From positions 3,286,001 to 3,350,000 of the forward strand of contig NZ_CP017279.1 in NCBI RefSeq assembly GCF_001750725.1: DNA of 64,000 bases. The letters run 5' to 3'. Positions 26,924-36,726 of the stretch are shown one piece after another (the first letter of the stretch is position 1; each line of letters opens with the position of its first letter). A model generated the notes under the pieces. That model ran no database searches and was not told where the DNA came from. It saw nothing but the letters and a program-made list of their open reading frames with translations. This stretch comes from Enterobacter ludwigii. GTDB lineage: Bacteria > Pseudomonadota > Gammaproteobacteria > Enterobacterales > Enterobacteriaceae. A program made the translations under genes and the position numbers.

Positions 26924-29242
26924 ATGAAAATCAGTGATGGAAACTGGCTCATTCAACCGGGCCTGAACGTCACCTGCCCGGTTCAGGTGTTCGATGTAGA
27001 GCAGCAGGGCAATGACCTTGTGGTGTACGTGGCGCCGCGTGATGTACGAGAACGTACCTGGCAGCTTGATACCCTGATGTTCACCGTCCGCCTTTTCTCC
27101 CCGCAGGAAGGGATTGTCGGCGTGCGTATCGAGCACTTCCAGGGCGCGCTGAACAACGGTCCGCACTATCCTTTGAATGTCATCAAAGAGGTGAACGTTG
27201 AGATTGAAAACAATGCCGAATTTGCTGAGCTGAAAAGCGGTCACCTCAGCGTGCGCGTCACCAAAGGCGAGTGCTGGGCGCTGGATTTTCTGCGCAACGG
27301 ACAGCGTATTACCGGCAGTCAGCTGAAAAACAACGGTTACGTGCAGGATACCCGTACCGATCGTCATTATGTTTTTGAGCGTCTGGATCTGGGCGTAGGT
27401 GAAACGGTCTACGGCCTCGGCGAGCGCTTTACCGCGCTGGTGCGTAACGGCCAGACGGTCGAGACCTGGAACCGCGACGGCGGCACCAGCACCGAGCAGT
27501 CCTACAAAAACATCCCGTTTTATCTGACCAACCGCGGCTACGGGGTGCTGGTGAACCACCCGGAAAACGTCTCGTTCGAAGTGGGTTCGGAGAAAGTCTC
27601 CAAAGTGCAGTTCAGCGTCGAAGGGGAGTATCTGGAGTACTTCGTGATCGACGGCCCGACGCCAAAAGAGGTGCTCAACCGTTATACGCGATTCACCGGA
27701 CGCCCGGCGCTGCCGCCCGCGTGGTCCTTCGGCCTGTGGCTGACCACGTCGTTCACCACCAACTACGATGAAGCCACGGTGAACAGCTTTATTGATGGCA
27801 TGGCGGAGCGCGACCTGCCGCTGCATGTCTTCCACTTCGACTGCTTCTGGATGAAGGCCTTCCAGTGGTGTGATTTTGAGTGGGACCCGGTGACCTTCCC
27901 GGATCCGGAAGGGATGATCCGCCGCCTGAAGGAGAAAGGGCTGAAGGTTTGCGTGTGGATTAACCCGTACATCGGCCAGAAGTCGCCGGTATTTCGCGAA
28001 CTGAAAGAGAAGGGCTACCTGCTCAAGCGCCCGGACGGCTCCCTGTGGCAGTGGGACAAATGGCAGCCGGGCCTGGCGATTTATGACTTCACTAACCCGG
28101 ACGCGTGTCGGTGGTATGCCGACAAGCTGAAAGGCCTGGTGGATAGTGGCGTCGACTGCTTTAAGACCGACTTTGGCGAGCGCATCCCGACGGACGTCCA
28201 GTGGTTTGACGGTTCCGATCCGCAGAAGATGCACAACCACTACGCATACCTATATAACGAACTGGTGTGGAACGTACTGAAAGAAACGGTGGGCGCGGAT
28301 GAGGCGGTGCTGTTTGCCCGCTCGGCGTCGGTAGGTGCGCAACAATTCCCGGTGCACTGGGGTGGCGACTGTTACGCCAACTACGAGTCGATGGCGGAAA
28401 GCCTGCGCGGCGGGCTGTCGATTGGTCTGTCCGGCTTTGGTTTCTGGAGCCATGACATCGGTGGATTTGAGAACACCGCGCCGGCACACGTCTACAAACG
28501 CTGGTGCGCGTTTGGGCTGTTATCCAGCCACAGCCGCCTGCATGGCAGCAAATCTTACCGCGTACCGTGGGCGTACGATGATGAGTCCTGTGATGTGGTG
28601 CGTCACTTCACTCAGCTGAAATGTCAGATGATGCCGTATCTCTATCGCCAGGCTGCCCTGGCTCGCGAGTATGGCACACCGATGCTGCGGGCGATGATGC
28701 TGGAGTTCCCGGACGATCCGGCATGCGATTACCTCGACCGTCAGTACATGCTGGGGGAGTCGGTGATGGTAGCCCCGGTGTTTTCTGAGGCCGGTGACGT
28801 GCAGTTTTACCTGCCGGAAGGGCGCTGGACCCATCTCTGGCATAACGATGAAATCAAGGGCAGCCGCTGGCATAAACAGCAGCATGATTTCCGCAGCCTG
28901 CCGGTCTATGTGCGCGATAACACCCTCCTGGCGTTGGGCAACAATCAACAGAAACCGGACTACGCCTGGAACGAAGGGACAGCTTTCCAGCTGTTTAACC
29001 TGGGCGATGGCGCGATGGCGGTGAGCAAAGTGCCCGCGGCGGACGGTTCTGTGGCATTTACGCTGAAAGCCACACGCAGCGGCGACACCGTGACCATTAC
29101 CGGCACAGGTGACGCGCGAAACTGGTCGGTCTGCTTGCGCAACGTGCAGAAACTGAGTGGCGTAAAAGGCGGCTCAGAGGCCGGAAGCGAGTGGGGCGTG
29201 GTGGTGAAAGCGGAGGGTAATGAGGTGGTGGTACACCTTTAA
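26924..29242 (+). CDS. yicI: Alpha-xylosidase YicI (GH31)
   Basis: This 772-residue cytoplasmic glycosidase matches the E. coli enzyme in length. It releases xylose from alpha-1,6-xylosides such as isoprimeverose. GH31 motifs include the nucleophile aspartate in [11 protein letters not shown] and the acid/base aspartate in [13 protein letters not shown], with [17 protein letters not shown] lining the +1 pocket. It forms hexamers in E. coli. It is the second gene of the operon with the symporter. An AGAGGA site precedes the ATG. Confidence 0.96.
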   Translation: MKISDGNWLIQPGLNVTCPVQVFDVEQQGNDLVVYVAPRDVRERTWQLDTLMFTVRLFSPQEGIVGVRIEHFQGALNNGPHYPLNVIKEVNVEIENNAEFAELKSGHLSVRVTKGECWALDFLRNGQRITGSQLKNNGYVQDTRTDRHYVFERLDLGVGETVYGLGERFTALVRNGQTVETWNRDGGTSTEQSYKNIPFYLTNRGYGVLVNHPENVSFEVGSEKVSKVQFSVEGEYLEYFVIDGPTPKEVLNRYTRFTGRPALPPAWSFGLWLTTSFTTNYDEATVNSFIDGMAERDLPLHVFHFDCFWMKAFQWCDFEWDPVTFPDPEGMIRRLKEKGLKVCVWINPYIGQKSPVFRELKEKGYLLKRPDGSLWQWDKWQPGLAIYDFTNPDACRWYADKLKGLVDSGVDCFKTDFGERIPTDVQWFDGSDPQKMHNHYAYLYNELVWNVLKETVGADEAVLFARSASVGAQQFPVHWGGDCYANYESMAESLRGGLSIGLSGFGFWSHDIGGFENTAPAHVYKRWCAFGLLSSHSRLHGSKSYRVPWAYDDESCDVVRHFTQLKCQMMPYLYRQAALAREYGTPMLRAMMLEFPDDPACDYLDRQYMLGESVMVAPVFSEAGDVQFYLPEGRWTHLWHNDEIKGSRWHKQQHDFRSLPVYVRDNTLLALGNNQQKPDYAWNEGTAFQLFNLGDGAMAVSKVPAADGSVAFTLKATRSGDTVTITGTGDARNWSVCLRNVQKLSGVKGGSEAGSEWGVVVKAEGNEVVVHL

Positions 29243-29245
29243 TTT

Positions 29246-29330
29246 TCCTCACCCTGACCCTCTCCCCAACGGGGGGAGGGAAGGGTTTGCTTCTTCTTCC
29301 TTTCAGGGAGAGGGCAGGGGCGAGGATAGT
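29246..29330. repeat. REP-like repeat pair between yicI and yicH
   Basis: The forward half CCTCACCCTGACCCTCTCCCC is separated by a short spacer with a T/C-rich stretch from the inverted half GGGAGAGGGCAGGGGCGAGG. It relates to the element at 20721-20756. Its inner part encodes the end of yicH (stop at 29303). Confidence 0.75.
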
Positions 29331-31006
29331 GTCGACACCTCTCCCCCCGTCATCGTCTGTTGCACCTGCTGTTTATCCATATTTACCGCATTCAGTTTCC
29401 CGTTAACCGTCGGCTTCAGCGGTGCGTTGGCCTGCACGCTGCCGCTGGCGGTTAGCTGGATATTGCCATCACCGCCAATGGGCAGCGCCGGCCAGCCCCA
29501 CGCCTGCAGCACGTTGAGTGGCACGCCGCGTCCGTTCAGGCTGATTGTGGTCTGCCGTGGCGGAAGCTGTGAAACCGTCGCCGTGGCTTCCAGAATGCCT
29601 TTTTCGGTGAAAGCACTCAGGTCGGTAATGTTTACCGTTGAGGCGTTAGCGTTCAGCGCCAGCGACGGACGACGCACGTCCACGCGGTTAAAGGTCGCCG
29701 CCGCGCCGTTCAGCGTTGCGCTGCCACCCCATACGCCCCACTGGCGATCTTTCGCCAGCTGCAGGTTCGCACCATAGCCATCAAGAGAGGTGATTTGCCA
29801 CGGGAAGGCCGGGTCGATATCAATAACCAGGTTACGGCTCAGGCCGAATTTTTTCAGTGTCAGGCTGTTCAGCCATTCCGGTAACGGCTCCATCCACAGC
29901 GTTTTCCAGTTCTGCGGCAGAGTGTATTCCAGCCCGGCGATGGCGACATCGTCCAGCACCAGCGCGTTACCCTCGCGCAGCCAGTTGCCGGAAGCACGTA
30001 CCATGCCGCCCTCCCAGCGGGAGGTAAACTGGCGCAGCGCCACGCCTTGCGGGGAGAACTCCGCATTCATGATCGGGTCGAACAGATGCAGAGAGCCATA
30101 AATAAACTCGCTGGCGTTCATGGACAAACGCCCCTCCTGACTTTGCCAGTCGCCTTTGCTGAGTGTCAGGTTGCGCAGGCTTAAATCGAGATCGGTCACC
30201 GCCCAGTCCGGCCCCTGCAGGCGTGCGTCAGTCACTTCCAGACGGCCAATCTGCAGCGAGGGAATGGTGGTCAGAGGCGCGAAGAAATCCACCAGTGACT
30301 TATCGCTTTGCAGGCGGATCTCATTCAGACGCATGGTGTCGATAATCCAGCTGCCGTCAGCGTTGCGCAGGGCGGACCCGGTGAGCGAACCGCGCGCCAT
30401 ATCGGCACCAATGGTGTTCAGCACCACCTCTTTGCCGTTGAGTTGTCCCTGGATCAGCACGTTGGTGGCCGGCACGCCGTTCAGGGTAAGCGAGCCTGCG
30501 CTCACCTGGATCTGTGCGTTTTTACCCAGCACATTGCCTGCTTCTGGCTGCCACGGGCTGACGCCGCCCGTCACTTTCTGTGCGCTGAGATCCCATTCCG
30601 TATTGGGGCTGTTAAAGGCCATGTTATCCAACTGCAAACGGTCCGCCTGGAACGGGAGCGGTGCCGTCTGAGGAGAAAGATTAAGCGTGCCATCGAACAG
30701 GGTAATGGTGTCCATATGCAGCGGATCGGTGACCTGTCGGCTACTCAGACCAATATCGACTTTCCTGGCCACCAGCGTGGCGGGTTTACCGTCGCGGCCA
30801 AACGTGACGTTTTCCAGAATGATGTGGGAAGGTGACGAAAAGCGGTGATCCATCAGGTCGAAATTGAGTTCGTAATCGGTATTCACCGTTATCCAGTTGC
30901 TGGCCTGAGATGCTCCCCAGCGGGTCTGGAGCAGAATATAGAGCGCCAGCACCACAATGAGCAGGGCCACCAGAAGATAGACGAGTACCTTTCCAATAAA
31001 TTTCAT
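29303..31006 (-). CDS. yicH: YicH, AsmA-like inner-membrane protein
   Basis: This 567-residue protein has one N-terminal membrane helix (MKFIGKVLVYLLVALLIVVL) and a long periplasmic beta-rich body of the AsmA/TamB type, which forms a lipid-conducting groove in relatives. The ATG at 31006 is preceded by GGAAG; the in-frame extension to 31030 has none. The C-terminal residues STLSSPLPSP are encoded by the repeat element, so the native end was probably somewhat different. The tail is typically rich in Val/Asn/Gln repeats in this family. Confidence 0.9.
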   Translation of the reverse strand: MKFIGKVLVYLLVALLIVVLALYILLQTRWGASQASNWITVNTDYELNFDLMDHRFSSPSHIILENVTFGRDGKPATLVARKVDIGLSSRQVTDPLHMDTITLFDGTLNLSPQTAPLPFQADRLQLDNMAFNSPNTEWDLSAQKVTGGVSPWQPEAGNVLGKNAQIQVSAGSLTLNGVPATNVLIQGQLNGKEVVLNTIGADMARGSLTGSALRNADGSWIIDTMRLNEIRLQSDKSLVDFFAPLTTIPSLQIGRLEVTDARLQGPDWAVTDLDLSLRNLTLSKGDWQSQEGRLSMNASEFIYGSLHLFDPIMNAEFSPQGVALRQFTSRWEGGMVRASGNWLREGNALVLDDVAIAGLEYTLPQNWKTLWMEPLPEWLNSLTLKKFGLSRNLVIDIDPAFPWQITSLDGYGANLQLAKDRQWGVWGGSATLNGAAATFNRVDVRRPSLALNANASTVNITDLSAFTEKGILEATATVSQLPPRQTTISLNGRGVPLNVLQAWGWPALPIGGDGNIQLTASGSVQANAPLKPTVNGKLNAVNMDKQQVQQTMTGGEVSTLSSPLPSP

Positions 31007-31090
31007 GGTCTTCCATCCCGCGAAACGCACATAAGGGAGTTATGCACGATTTATGCGCAATGCTCAAGGCGGGAATGGTGTAAAGAGATG

Positions 31091-31119
31091 TCACGGCAGG
31101 CGTTGACAGCCTGCCGTGA
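31091..31119 (-). terminator. Hairpin downstream of xanP
   Basis: TCACGGCAGGC and its perfect reverse complement form an 11-bp stem with a seven-base loop. It lies seven bases after the stop of xanP in its direction. The T tract is weak (CATCTCTTT), but the stem is strong. Confidence 0.6.
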
Positions 31120-31125
31120 GGGCGA

Positions 31126-32517
31126 TCAATTTTTCTCAGGCGGGAAAACGAGGTTCAGAACAATCGCGGTGATACCGCCTGCCGCAATGCCGGAAGAGAG
31201 CAGGTTTTTCACCCAGTCCGGGGCAAACTGCAGGATCAGCGGTTGCTGTGAAACACCCAGACCCACGGCCAGCGACAGGGCAATGATCATGATGGCGCGG
31301 CGGTTCAGCGGTTCGCGAGAGACGATACGTACACCAGAAGCCGCGATGGTCCCGAACATCACCAGCGTTGCGCCGCCCAGCACCGGTTCAGGTATATGCT
31401 GCACAAAACCGCTTACCGCCGGGAACAGGCCGAGGACGATCAGCATCAGCGCCACCACAAAACCGACGTAGCGGCTGGCAACGCCAGTCAGCTGGATCAC
31501 GCCGTTGTTCTGGCCGAAGCAGGAGTTCGGGAAGGTGTTGAAGACTGCAGAGACAAACGAGTTCAGGCCGTTCGCCAGCACGCCGCCTTTCAGGCGTTTC
31601 ATATACAGCGGGCCGGAGACCGGCTGCTCGGAGACATCAGACGTGGCGGTGATATCGCCAATCGTCTCCAGCGAGGTGATCATAAAGACCAGCATCAGCG
31701 GCAACAGCAGACCCCAGTCAATGCCCAGGCCGTAGTACAGCGGCGTTGGAATGGTGATCAGCGCACTGTTGGTCTGCGGGGTATTCTCCGGCAGCATACC
31801 CAGCGCCCAGGCCAGCAGATAACCGGCCGCCATGGCGATCACCAGCGATGCCACACGCAGATACGGGTTACGCTGACGGTTTAGCAGAATAATGATTGCC
31901 AGCACCACGCCGGCCAGCAGCAGGTTTTTCGGTGCACCAAAAGTGTGGTCGCTCATTGCCGCATAACCGCCACCGATGGAGGTCAGGCCAACCTGAATCA
32001 GCGACAGGCCAATGATCATCACCACCACGCCGGATACCAGCGGCGTGATCACGCGGCGCGCCAGGTGCAGTACCCGGGAGATCACCATCTCGGTGCAGCT
32101 GGCCAGCATCAGCGTGCCAAACAGCGCCGCCATCATGGTCGGAACATCCGCGCCGCCGGTTTTGAGGGCTGTACCGCCCATGATCAGCGGTGCGACGAAG
32201 TTAAAACTGGTGCCCTGGATCGACAACAATCCAGACCCCACCGGGCCCCACGCTTTAATTTGAATAATGGACGCCACGCCGGAGGCAAAGAGGGACATAC
32301 TGATGATGTGCTGTGTATCCTGAGCCGGTAAACCAAGCGCCTGGCAGATCAGCAGCGCCGGGGTGATCACCGCAACGAACATAGCCAGCAGGTGTTGGCA
32401 GGCGGCAAAAAGCGTCTGAGGAAGAGGCGGACGGTCTTCAAGGCGGTAAATCAGTTCGCTATTTTGCTTCTGCGCAATCGGTTGCGCATCGGGAGACTCA
32501 AGGGTGTTAACGGACAT
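31126..32517 (-). CDS. xanP: Xanthine permease XanP
   Basis: This 463-residue NAT/NCS2 proton symporter takes up xanthine. It has 14 hydrophobic segments and the NAT signature region ([17 protein letters not shown]). TM1 holds the family QH motif ([19 protein letters not shown]) and TM8 the conserved [14 protein letters not shown] chose the ATG at 32517, which gives exactly the E. coli length. A near-consensus PurR box 53-68 bases upstream links it to purine control. It is divergent from gltS. Confidence 0.95.
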   Translation of the reverse strand: MSVNTLESPDAQPIAQKQNSELIYRLEDRPPLPQTLFAACQHLLAMFVAVITPALLICQALGLPAQDTQHIISMSLFASGVASIIQIKAWGPVGSGLLSIQGTSFNFVAPLIMGGTALKTGGADVPTMMAALFGTLMLASCTEMVISRVLHLARRVITPLVSGVVVMIIGLSLIQVGLTSIGGGYAAMSDHTFGAPKNLLLAGVVLAIIILLNRQRNPYLRVASLVIAMAAGYLLAWALGMLPENTPQTNSALITIPTPLYYGLGIDWGLLLPLMLVFMITSLETIGDITATSDVSEQPVSGPLYMKRLKGGVLANGLNSFVSAVFNTFPNSCFGQNNGVIQLTGVASRYVGFVVALMLIVLGLFPAVSGFVQHIPEPVLGGATLVMFGTIAASGVRIVSREPLNRRAIMIIALSLAVGLGVSQQPLILQFAPDWVKNLLSSGIAAGGITAIVLNLVFPPEKN

Positions 32518-32569
32518 CGGCGGCAATCCCACGGTGGAAAAGCGGGCATTTTATCTGACCACCTGGTAA

Positions 32570-32585
32570 AAGCAAACGATTGCCA
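32570..32585. promoter_or_regulatory. PurR box upstream of xanP
   Basis: AAGCAAACGATTGCCA matches the PurR pattern ANGCAANCGNTTNCNT at every fixed position except the last T. It is centred about 60 bases upstream of the xanP start. PurR bound to hypoxanthine or guanine would repress uptake of xanthine when purines are plentiful. PurR control of E. coli yicE (xanP) has been predicted before, as far as I recall. Confidence 0.65.
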
Positions 32586-32742
32586 ACAAAAAAAAACAAG
32601 AAAATCTGCCGCTGTGAGCAGGTTTTCTACAACCCATGGGGAAAAAAAATTACACTTTTTGCGCCGGCGGCTCATGACGAGCGCAAGCCGGCCCAGGATA
32701 ACGCCGCGTGTGTATGGAACACGCGCATAACAGGAGCCTTTT

Positions 32743-33945
32743 ATGATTCATCTCGATACGTTGTCGACCCTTGTTGCCGCAACGCTGGTCTTACTGCTTG
32801 GCCGTAAGCTCGTACACAGCGTTTCCCTTCTGAAGAAATACACCATTCCTGAACCTGTTGCCGGCGGACTGCTGGTGGCGCTGGCCCTGCTGGTGCTGAA
32901 GAAAAGCATGGGCTGGGAAATTGATTTTGATATGTCCCTGAAAGATCCGCTGATGCTGGCCTTCTTTGCCACCATTGGCCTGAATGCCAACCTGGCGAGC
33001 CTGCGGACGGGTGGCAAAGTGCTCGGCGTATTTCTGATCGTGGTGGTAGGACTGCTAGTGATGCAAAACGCCATTGGTATCGGGATGGCCACGCTGCTGG
33101 GGCTGGATCCGCTGATGGGGCTGCTGGCCGGATCAATAACCCTCTCTGGTGGCCACGGTACCGGGGCGGCGTGGAGCAAGCTGTTTACTGAGCGCTACGG
33201 CTTTGAAAACGCCACCGAAGTGGCGATGGCCTGCGCCACCTTCGGTCTGGTGCTGGGCGGCCTGATCGGCGGGCCGGTGGCGCGGTATCTGGTGAAGCAC
33301 TCTGGTACGCCAGACGGAAGACCGGACGATGAGCTGGTGCCCACTGCCTTTGAAAAACCCGACGTCGGACGCACCATCACTTCGCTGGTGTTGATTGAAA
33401 CTATCGCGATGATTGCCATTTGCCTGACGGTGGGCAAAGTGGTTGCGCAATGGCTGGCAGGTTCAGCGTTCGAGCTCCCGACGTTTGTGTGCGTGCTGTT
33501 TGTCGGGGTGTTGCTGAGTAACGGTCTGGCGCTGATGGGCTTCTACCGCGTATTTGAACGTGCCGTATCGGTGCTTGGCAACGTCTGCCTGTCGCTGTTC
33601 CTGGCGATGGCCCTGATGAGCCTCAAGCTCTGGGAGCTGGCCTCACTGGCACTGCCGATGGTGGCTATTCTGGCCGTTCAGGCGCTGTTTATGGCGTTCT
33701 ACGCCATGTTTGTGACCTGGCGCATGATGGGCAAAAACTACGATGCAGCAGTGCTGGCGGCGGGGCATTGTGGGTTTGGTCTGGGGGCAACGCCGACGGC
33801 TATCGCCAACATGCAGGCGATCACCGAACGTTTTGGGCCTTCGCATATGGCGTTTCTGGTGGTCCCGATGGTCGGGGCGTTCTTCATTGATATCGTCAAC
33901 GCGCTGGTGATCAAGCTTTACCTGATGCTGCCGATGTTTGCCTGA
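32743..33945 (+). CDS. gltS: Sodium/glutamate symporter GltS
   Basis: This 400-residue inner-membrane Na+-coupled glutamate importer has about ten membrane helices in two inverted halves. Each half has a re-entrant pore loop, GGHGTGAAWSKL (about residue 136) and GHCGFGLGATPTAIANMQ (about residue 345), the diagnostic GltS motifs. AGGAG precedes the ATG. It ends two bases from the stop of the convergent recG gene. Confidence 0.95.
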   Translation: MIHLDTLSTLVAATLVLLLGRKLVHSVSLLKKYTIPEPVAGGLLVALALLVLKKSMGWEIDFDMSLKDPLMLAFFATIGLNANLASLRTGGKVLGVFLIVVVGLLVMQNAIGIGMATLLGLDPLMGLLAGSITLSGGHGTGAAWSKLFTERYGFENATEVAMACATFGLVLGGLIGGPVARYLVKHSGTPDGRPDDELVPTAFEKPDVGRTITSLVLIETIAMIAICLTVGKVVAQWLAGSAFELPTFVCVLFVGVLLSNGLALMGFYRVFERAVSVLGNVCLSLFLAMALMSLKLWELASLALPMVAILAVQALFMAFYAMFVTWRMMGKNYDAAVLAAGHCGFGLGATPTAIANMQAITERFGPSHMAFLVVPMVGAFFIDIVNALVIKLYLMLPMFA

Positions 33946-33947
33946 GA

Positions 33948-36029
33948 TCAGGCGTTGGAATAGCGTTCGGTTTCCGGCATCCAGCGCTCAATTAACGCTG
34001 CCGCCTGTTCGGGGTAGCGCTCATGAATATGGCGTGCGAGGCGCTGAACTTCGGGGATCATGTCCTGATCGCGCAGTAAATCCGCCACTTTGAATTCGGC
34101 GTTACCCGTCTGACGCGTGCCCAGCAGTTCGCCTGGGCCGCGGATCTCCAGGTCTTTTTGTGCAATCACAAAACCGTCGTTACTGTCGCGCAGCACCTGC
34201 AAACGCATCTGTGCGGTTTTCGAGAGCGGTGCTTTGTAGAGCAGCACGCAGTGAGAGGCGACAGCACCGCGGCCAACGCGGCCGCGCAGCTGATGGAGTT
34301 GCGCAAGGCCAAGACGTTCCGGGTTTTCGATGATCATCAGGCTGGAATTGGGCACGTCTACGCCGACTTCAATCACCGTTGTGGCAACCAGCAAATGCAG
34401 TTCACCCTGTTTGAACGACTGCATCACCGCCTGTTTCTCAGTAGGCTTCATCCGCCCGTGAACCAGACCCACGTTCAGCTCGGGCAGCGCCAGTTTCAGC
34501 TCTTCCCACGTCGCTTCCGCAGCCTGCGCTTCAAGCAGTTCAGACTCTTCAATTAACGTGCAGACCCAGTAGGCCTGACGGCCTTCGTGAGTGCAGGCGT
34601 TGCGCACGCGGTCGATGATATCGCTCCGGCGCGTGTCCGGAATGGCGACCGTGGTGACCGGTGTACGGCCCGGCGGCAGTTCGTCGATGGTCGATGTATC
34701 GAGATCGGCGTAGGCGGTCATTGCCAGGGTGCGCGGGATAGGTGTGGCAGTCATGATCAGCTGATGCGGATGGAAGCCCTGCTGTAGCCCTTTCTCCCAC
34801 AGCGCCAGTCGCTGGTGTACACCGAAGCGGTGTTGTTCGTCGATAATCACCAGGGCAAGACCATTAAACTGCACCTGCTCCTGGAAAATCGCGTGCGTGC
34901 CGACAATCATCTGTACCTGACCGCTGGCAATGGCGTCCTGTTGTGCCTGACGCGCTTTACCTTTTTGCTTCCCGGCAAGCCAGCCCACTTCAATCCCAAG
35001 CGGGGCAAACCATGCGCGGAAGTTATTAGCGTGCTGTTCAGCCAGCAGTTCGGTGGGGGCCATTAGCGCCACCTGCCTGCCATGGGCAATCGCGCGCAGG
35101 GCTGCCAGGGCTGCAACCAGCGTTTTACCGGAACCCACATCCCCCTGAACCAGGCGCATCATGGGCACATCAAGCGCCATATCGCGTTCAATCTCGGCCG
35201 TGACGCGTGCCTGTGCACCGGTGGGTTTAAACGGCAGGGAGGCCAGCAGCTTATCTTTGAGTTCATCTCGCGGGCTTAAGGGCTGGGCATGAAAACGCTG
35301 CGCGCCCGCCCGTACCGCCAGCATGCTCAGGTTATGAGCCAGTAATTCCTCAAGGATAAGACGCCGTTGAGCGGGGTGTTTGCCGCTTTCCAGGTCACTA
35401 AGCTGCAGGGTTGGCGGCGGGCGGTGCAGGGTGCGCAGCGCCTCGGGCAGACTCATCATGCCCTGAGCCAGCTCAGGCGGCAGTAGCTCGGTAATGGCGC
35501 AGGTATCCAGCAGTTCCAGCGCCTGGTCGGTGAGTTTACGCAGCGTTGCCTGCTTGATGCCTTCGGTCGTCGGATAAACCGGGGTCAGAGTCTCCTGCAG
35601 CTCCGGCGTGCTCAGATCTCCCTGAACGCGATACTCCGGGTGGATCATCTCTGCGCCGTATTTCCCGCGTTTGGCTTCACCATAGGCCAGCACCCTGCGA
35701 CCGGTCGCAAGGCTGTTTTTCATGGCCGCATTGAAGTTGAAAAAGCGCATGGTGAGAATGCCGGTGCCGTCGCTGATCTGACAGGTCATCATCCGGCGTC
35801 CGCCAAAGGTGATATTGCAGTTCAGTACTTCGCCTTCAACGGTGGCGTAAATGGCAGGCAGCAGATCGCCAATCTTATAGAGTTGGGTGCGGTCTTCATA
35901 ACGCAGGGGGAGATGGAGCAGGAGATCCTGCACGGTATGCAGGCCAATTTTTGCCAGTTTACTGCTTTGCGCCGCACCTACGCCCGTCAGGCTATTGAGC
36001 GGTATGGCATCCAGCAGACGGCCTTTCAT
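33948..36029 (-). CDS. recG: ATP-dependent DNA helicase RecG
   Basis: This 693-residue monomeric helicase remodels stalled forks and Holliday junctions. It has the N-terminal wedge domain (OB fold, residues about 50-150), Walker A GDVGSGKT, DEQH in VIIDEQHRFG, motif III TATPIPRTL, and VATTVIEVGVDVPNSS with QLRGRVGRG in the C-terminal helicase half. It is the last gene of the gmk-rpoZ-spoT-trmH-recG operon; its start lies three bases after the trmH stop. Confidence 0.96.
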   Translation of the reverse strand: MKGRLLDAIPLNSLTGVGAAQSSKLAKIGLHTVQDLLLHLPLRYEDRTQLYKIGDLLPAIYATVEGEVLNCNITFGGRRMMTCQISDGTGILTMRFFNFNAAMKNSLATGRRVLAYGEAKRGKYGAEMIHPEYRVQGDLSTPELQETLTPVYPTTEGIKQATLRKLTDQALELLDTCAITELLPPELAQGMMSLPEALRTLHRPPPTLQLSDLESGKHPAQRRLILEELLAHNLSMLAVRAGAQRFHAQPLSPRDELKDKLLASLPFKPTGAQARVTAEIERDMALDVPMMRLVQGDVGSGKTLVAALAALRAIAHGRQVALMAPTELLAEQHANNFRAWFAPLGIEVGWLAGKQKGKARQAQQDAIASGQVQMIVGTHAIFQEQVQFNGLALVIIDEQHRFGVHQRLALWEKGLQQGFHPHQLIMTATPIPRTLAMTAYADLDTSTIDELPPGRTPVTTVAIPDTRRSDIIDRVRNACTHEGRQAYWVCTLIEESELLEAQAAEATWEELKLALPELNVGLVHGRMKPTEKQAVMQSFKQGELHLLVATTVIEVGVDVPNSSLMIIENPERLGLAQLHQLRGRVGRGAVASHCVLLYKAPLSKTAQMRLQVLRDSNDGFVIAQKDLEIRGPGELLGTRQTGNAEFKVADLLRDQDMIPEVQRLARHIHERYPEQAAALIERWMPETERYSNA

Positions 36030-36032
36030 CGG

Positions 36033-36722
36033 TTATCCTGCGTACTGCATGGTGGCCCACCACTCGGCATCGGCTTCAATTTCGCCCTGCGCGTTGACGT
36101 GGGGGTACGGCAGTTTTTTCTGTTTCGCGACGCGAGCCAGCACCGGGTAACCACCTTCGAACAGCAGGCGCTGCTGCTCCTCTTCCGGCAGCATGCTGTT
36201 GCTGCGCTTGTACATACCCGCGTTCTGACGCTGGCGCTGCGCTTCATAGAGAATGAGCGCAGAGGCCACGGAGACATTGAGAGACTGCACCATGCCGATC
36301 ATAGGGATGATGATATCCTGATCCGCCAGATCCAGCGCTTCCTGGGTGATCCCGGTTTTCTCCTGACCCATCAAAATACAGGTCGGGCGGGTGTAGTCGA
36401 TCTCACGAAAATCGACGGCTTTTGCGGACAGGTTAGTGGCCAGGACCTGCATACCGCGACCTTTCAGGTGCGATACGGCTTCGCCAATAGTCTGGTGGGT
36501 TTTGACGGACACCCAGCTGTTACTGCCTGCGGCAGTTGAAGCCATGGTTCGCATGCGGGCACCCGGCCAGACGGCGTGCACTTCATGCACGCCTACGGCG
36601 TCTGCGGTACGGACAATTGCAGAGACGTTATGAGGTTTGTGGACCTGCTCCATGCAGACCGTCAGGTCAGGCTGACGCCTGGCGAGCATTTCGCAGATAC
36701 GCTCGTAACGTTTTGAATTCAT
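36033..36722 (-). CDS. trmH: tRNA (guanosine-18-2'-O)-methyltransferase TrmH
   Basis: This 229-residue SPOUT methyltransferase makes Gm18 in tRNA using SAM. The trefoil-knot motifs are present: NVSAIVRTADAVGVHEVHAV (motif 1), LMGQEKTGITQEAL (motif 2) and IPMIGMVQSLNVSVASAL (motif 3). The length matches E. coli. It sits four bases downstream of spoT in the same operon. Confidence 0.95.
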   Translation of the reverse strand: MNSKRYERICEMLARRQPDLTVCMEQVHKPHNVSAIVRTADAVGVHEVHAVWPGARMRTMASTAAGSNSWVSVKTHQTIGEAVSHLKGRGMQVLATNLSAKAVDFREIDYTRPTCILMGQEKTGITQEALDLADQDIIIPMIGMVQSLNVSVASALILYEAQRQRQNAGMYKRSNSMLPEEEQQRLLFEGGYPVLARVAKQKKLPYPHVNAQGEIEADAEWWATMQYAG

Positions 36723-36726
36723 AAGT

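Noticed and set aside
26900..28240. 446-codon minus-strand open frame opposite yicI
   Set aside because: Shadow of the alpha-xylosidase gene, which is certain from its GH31 motifs.
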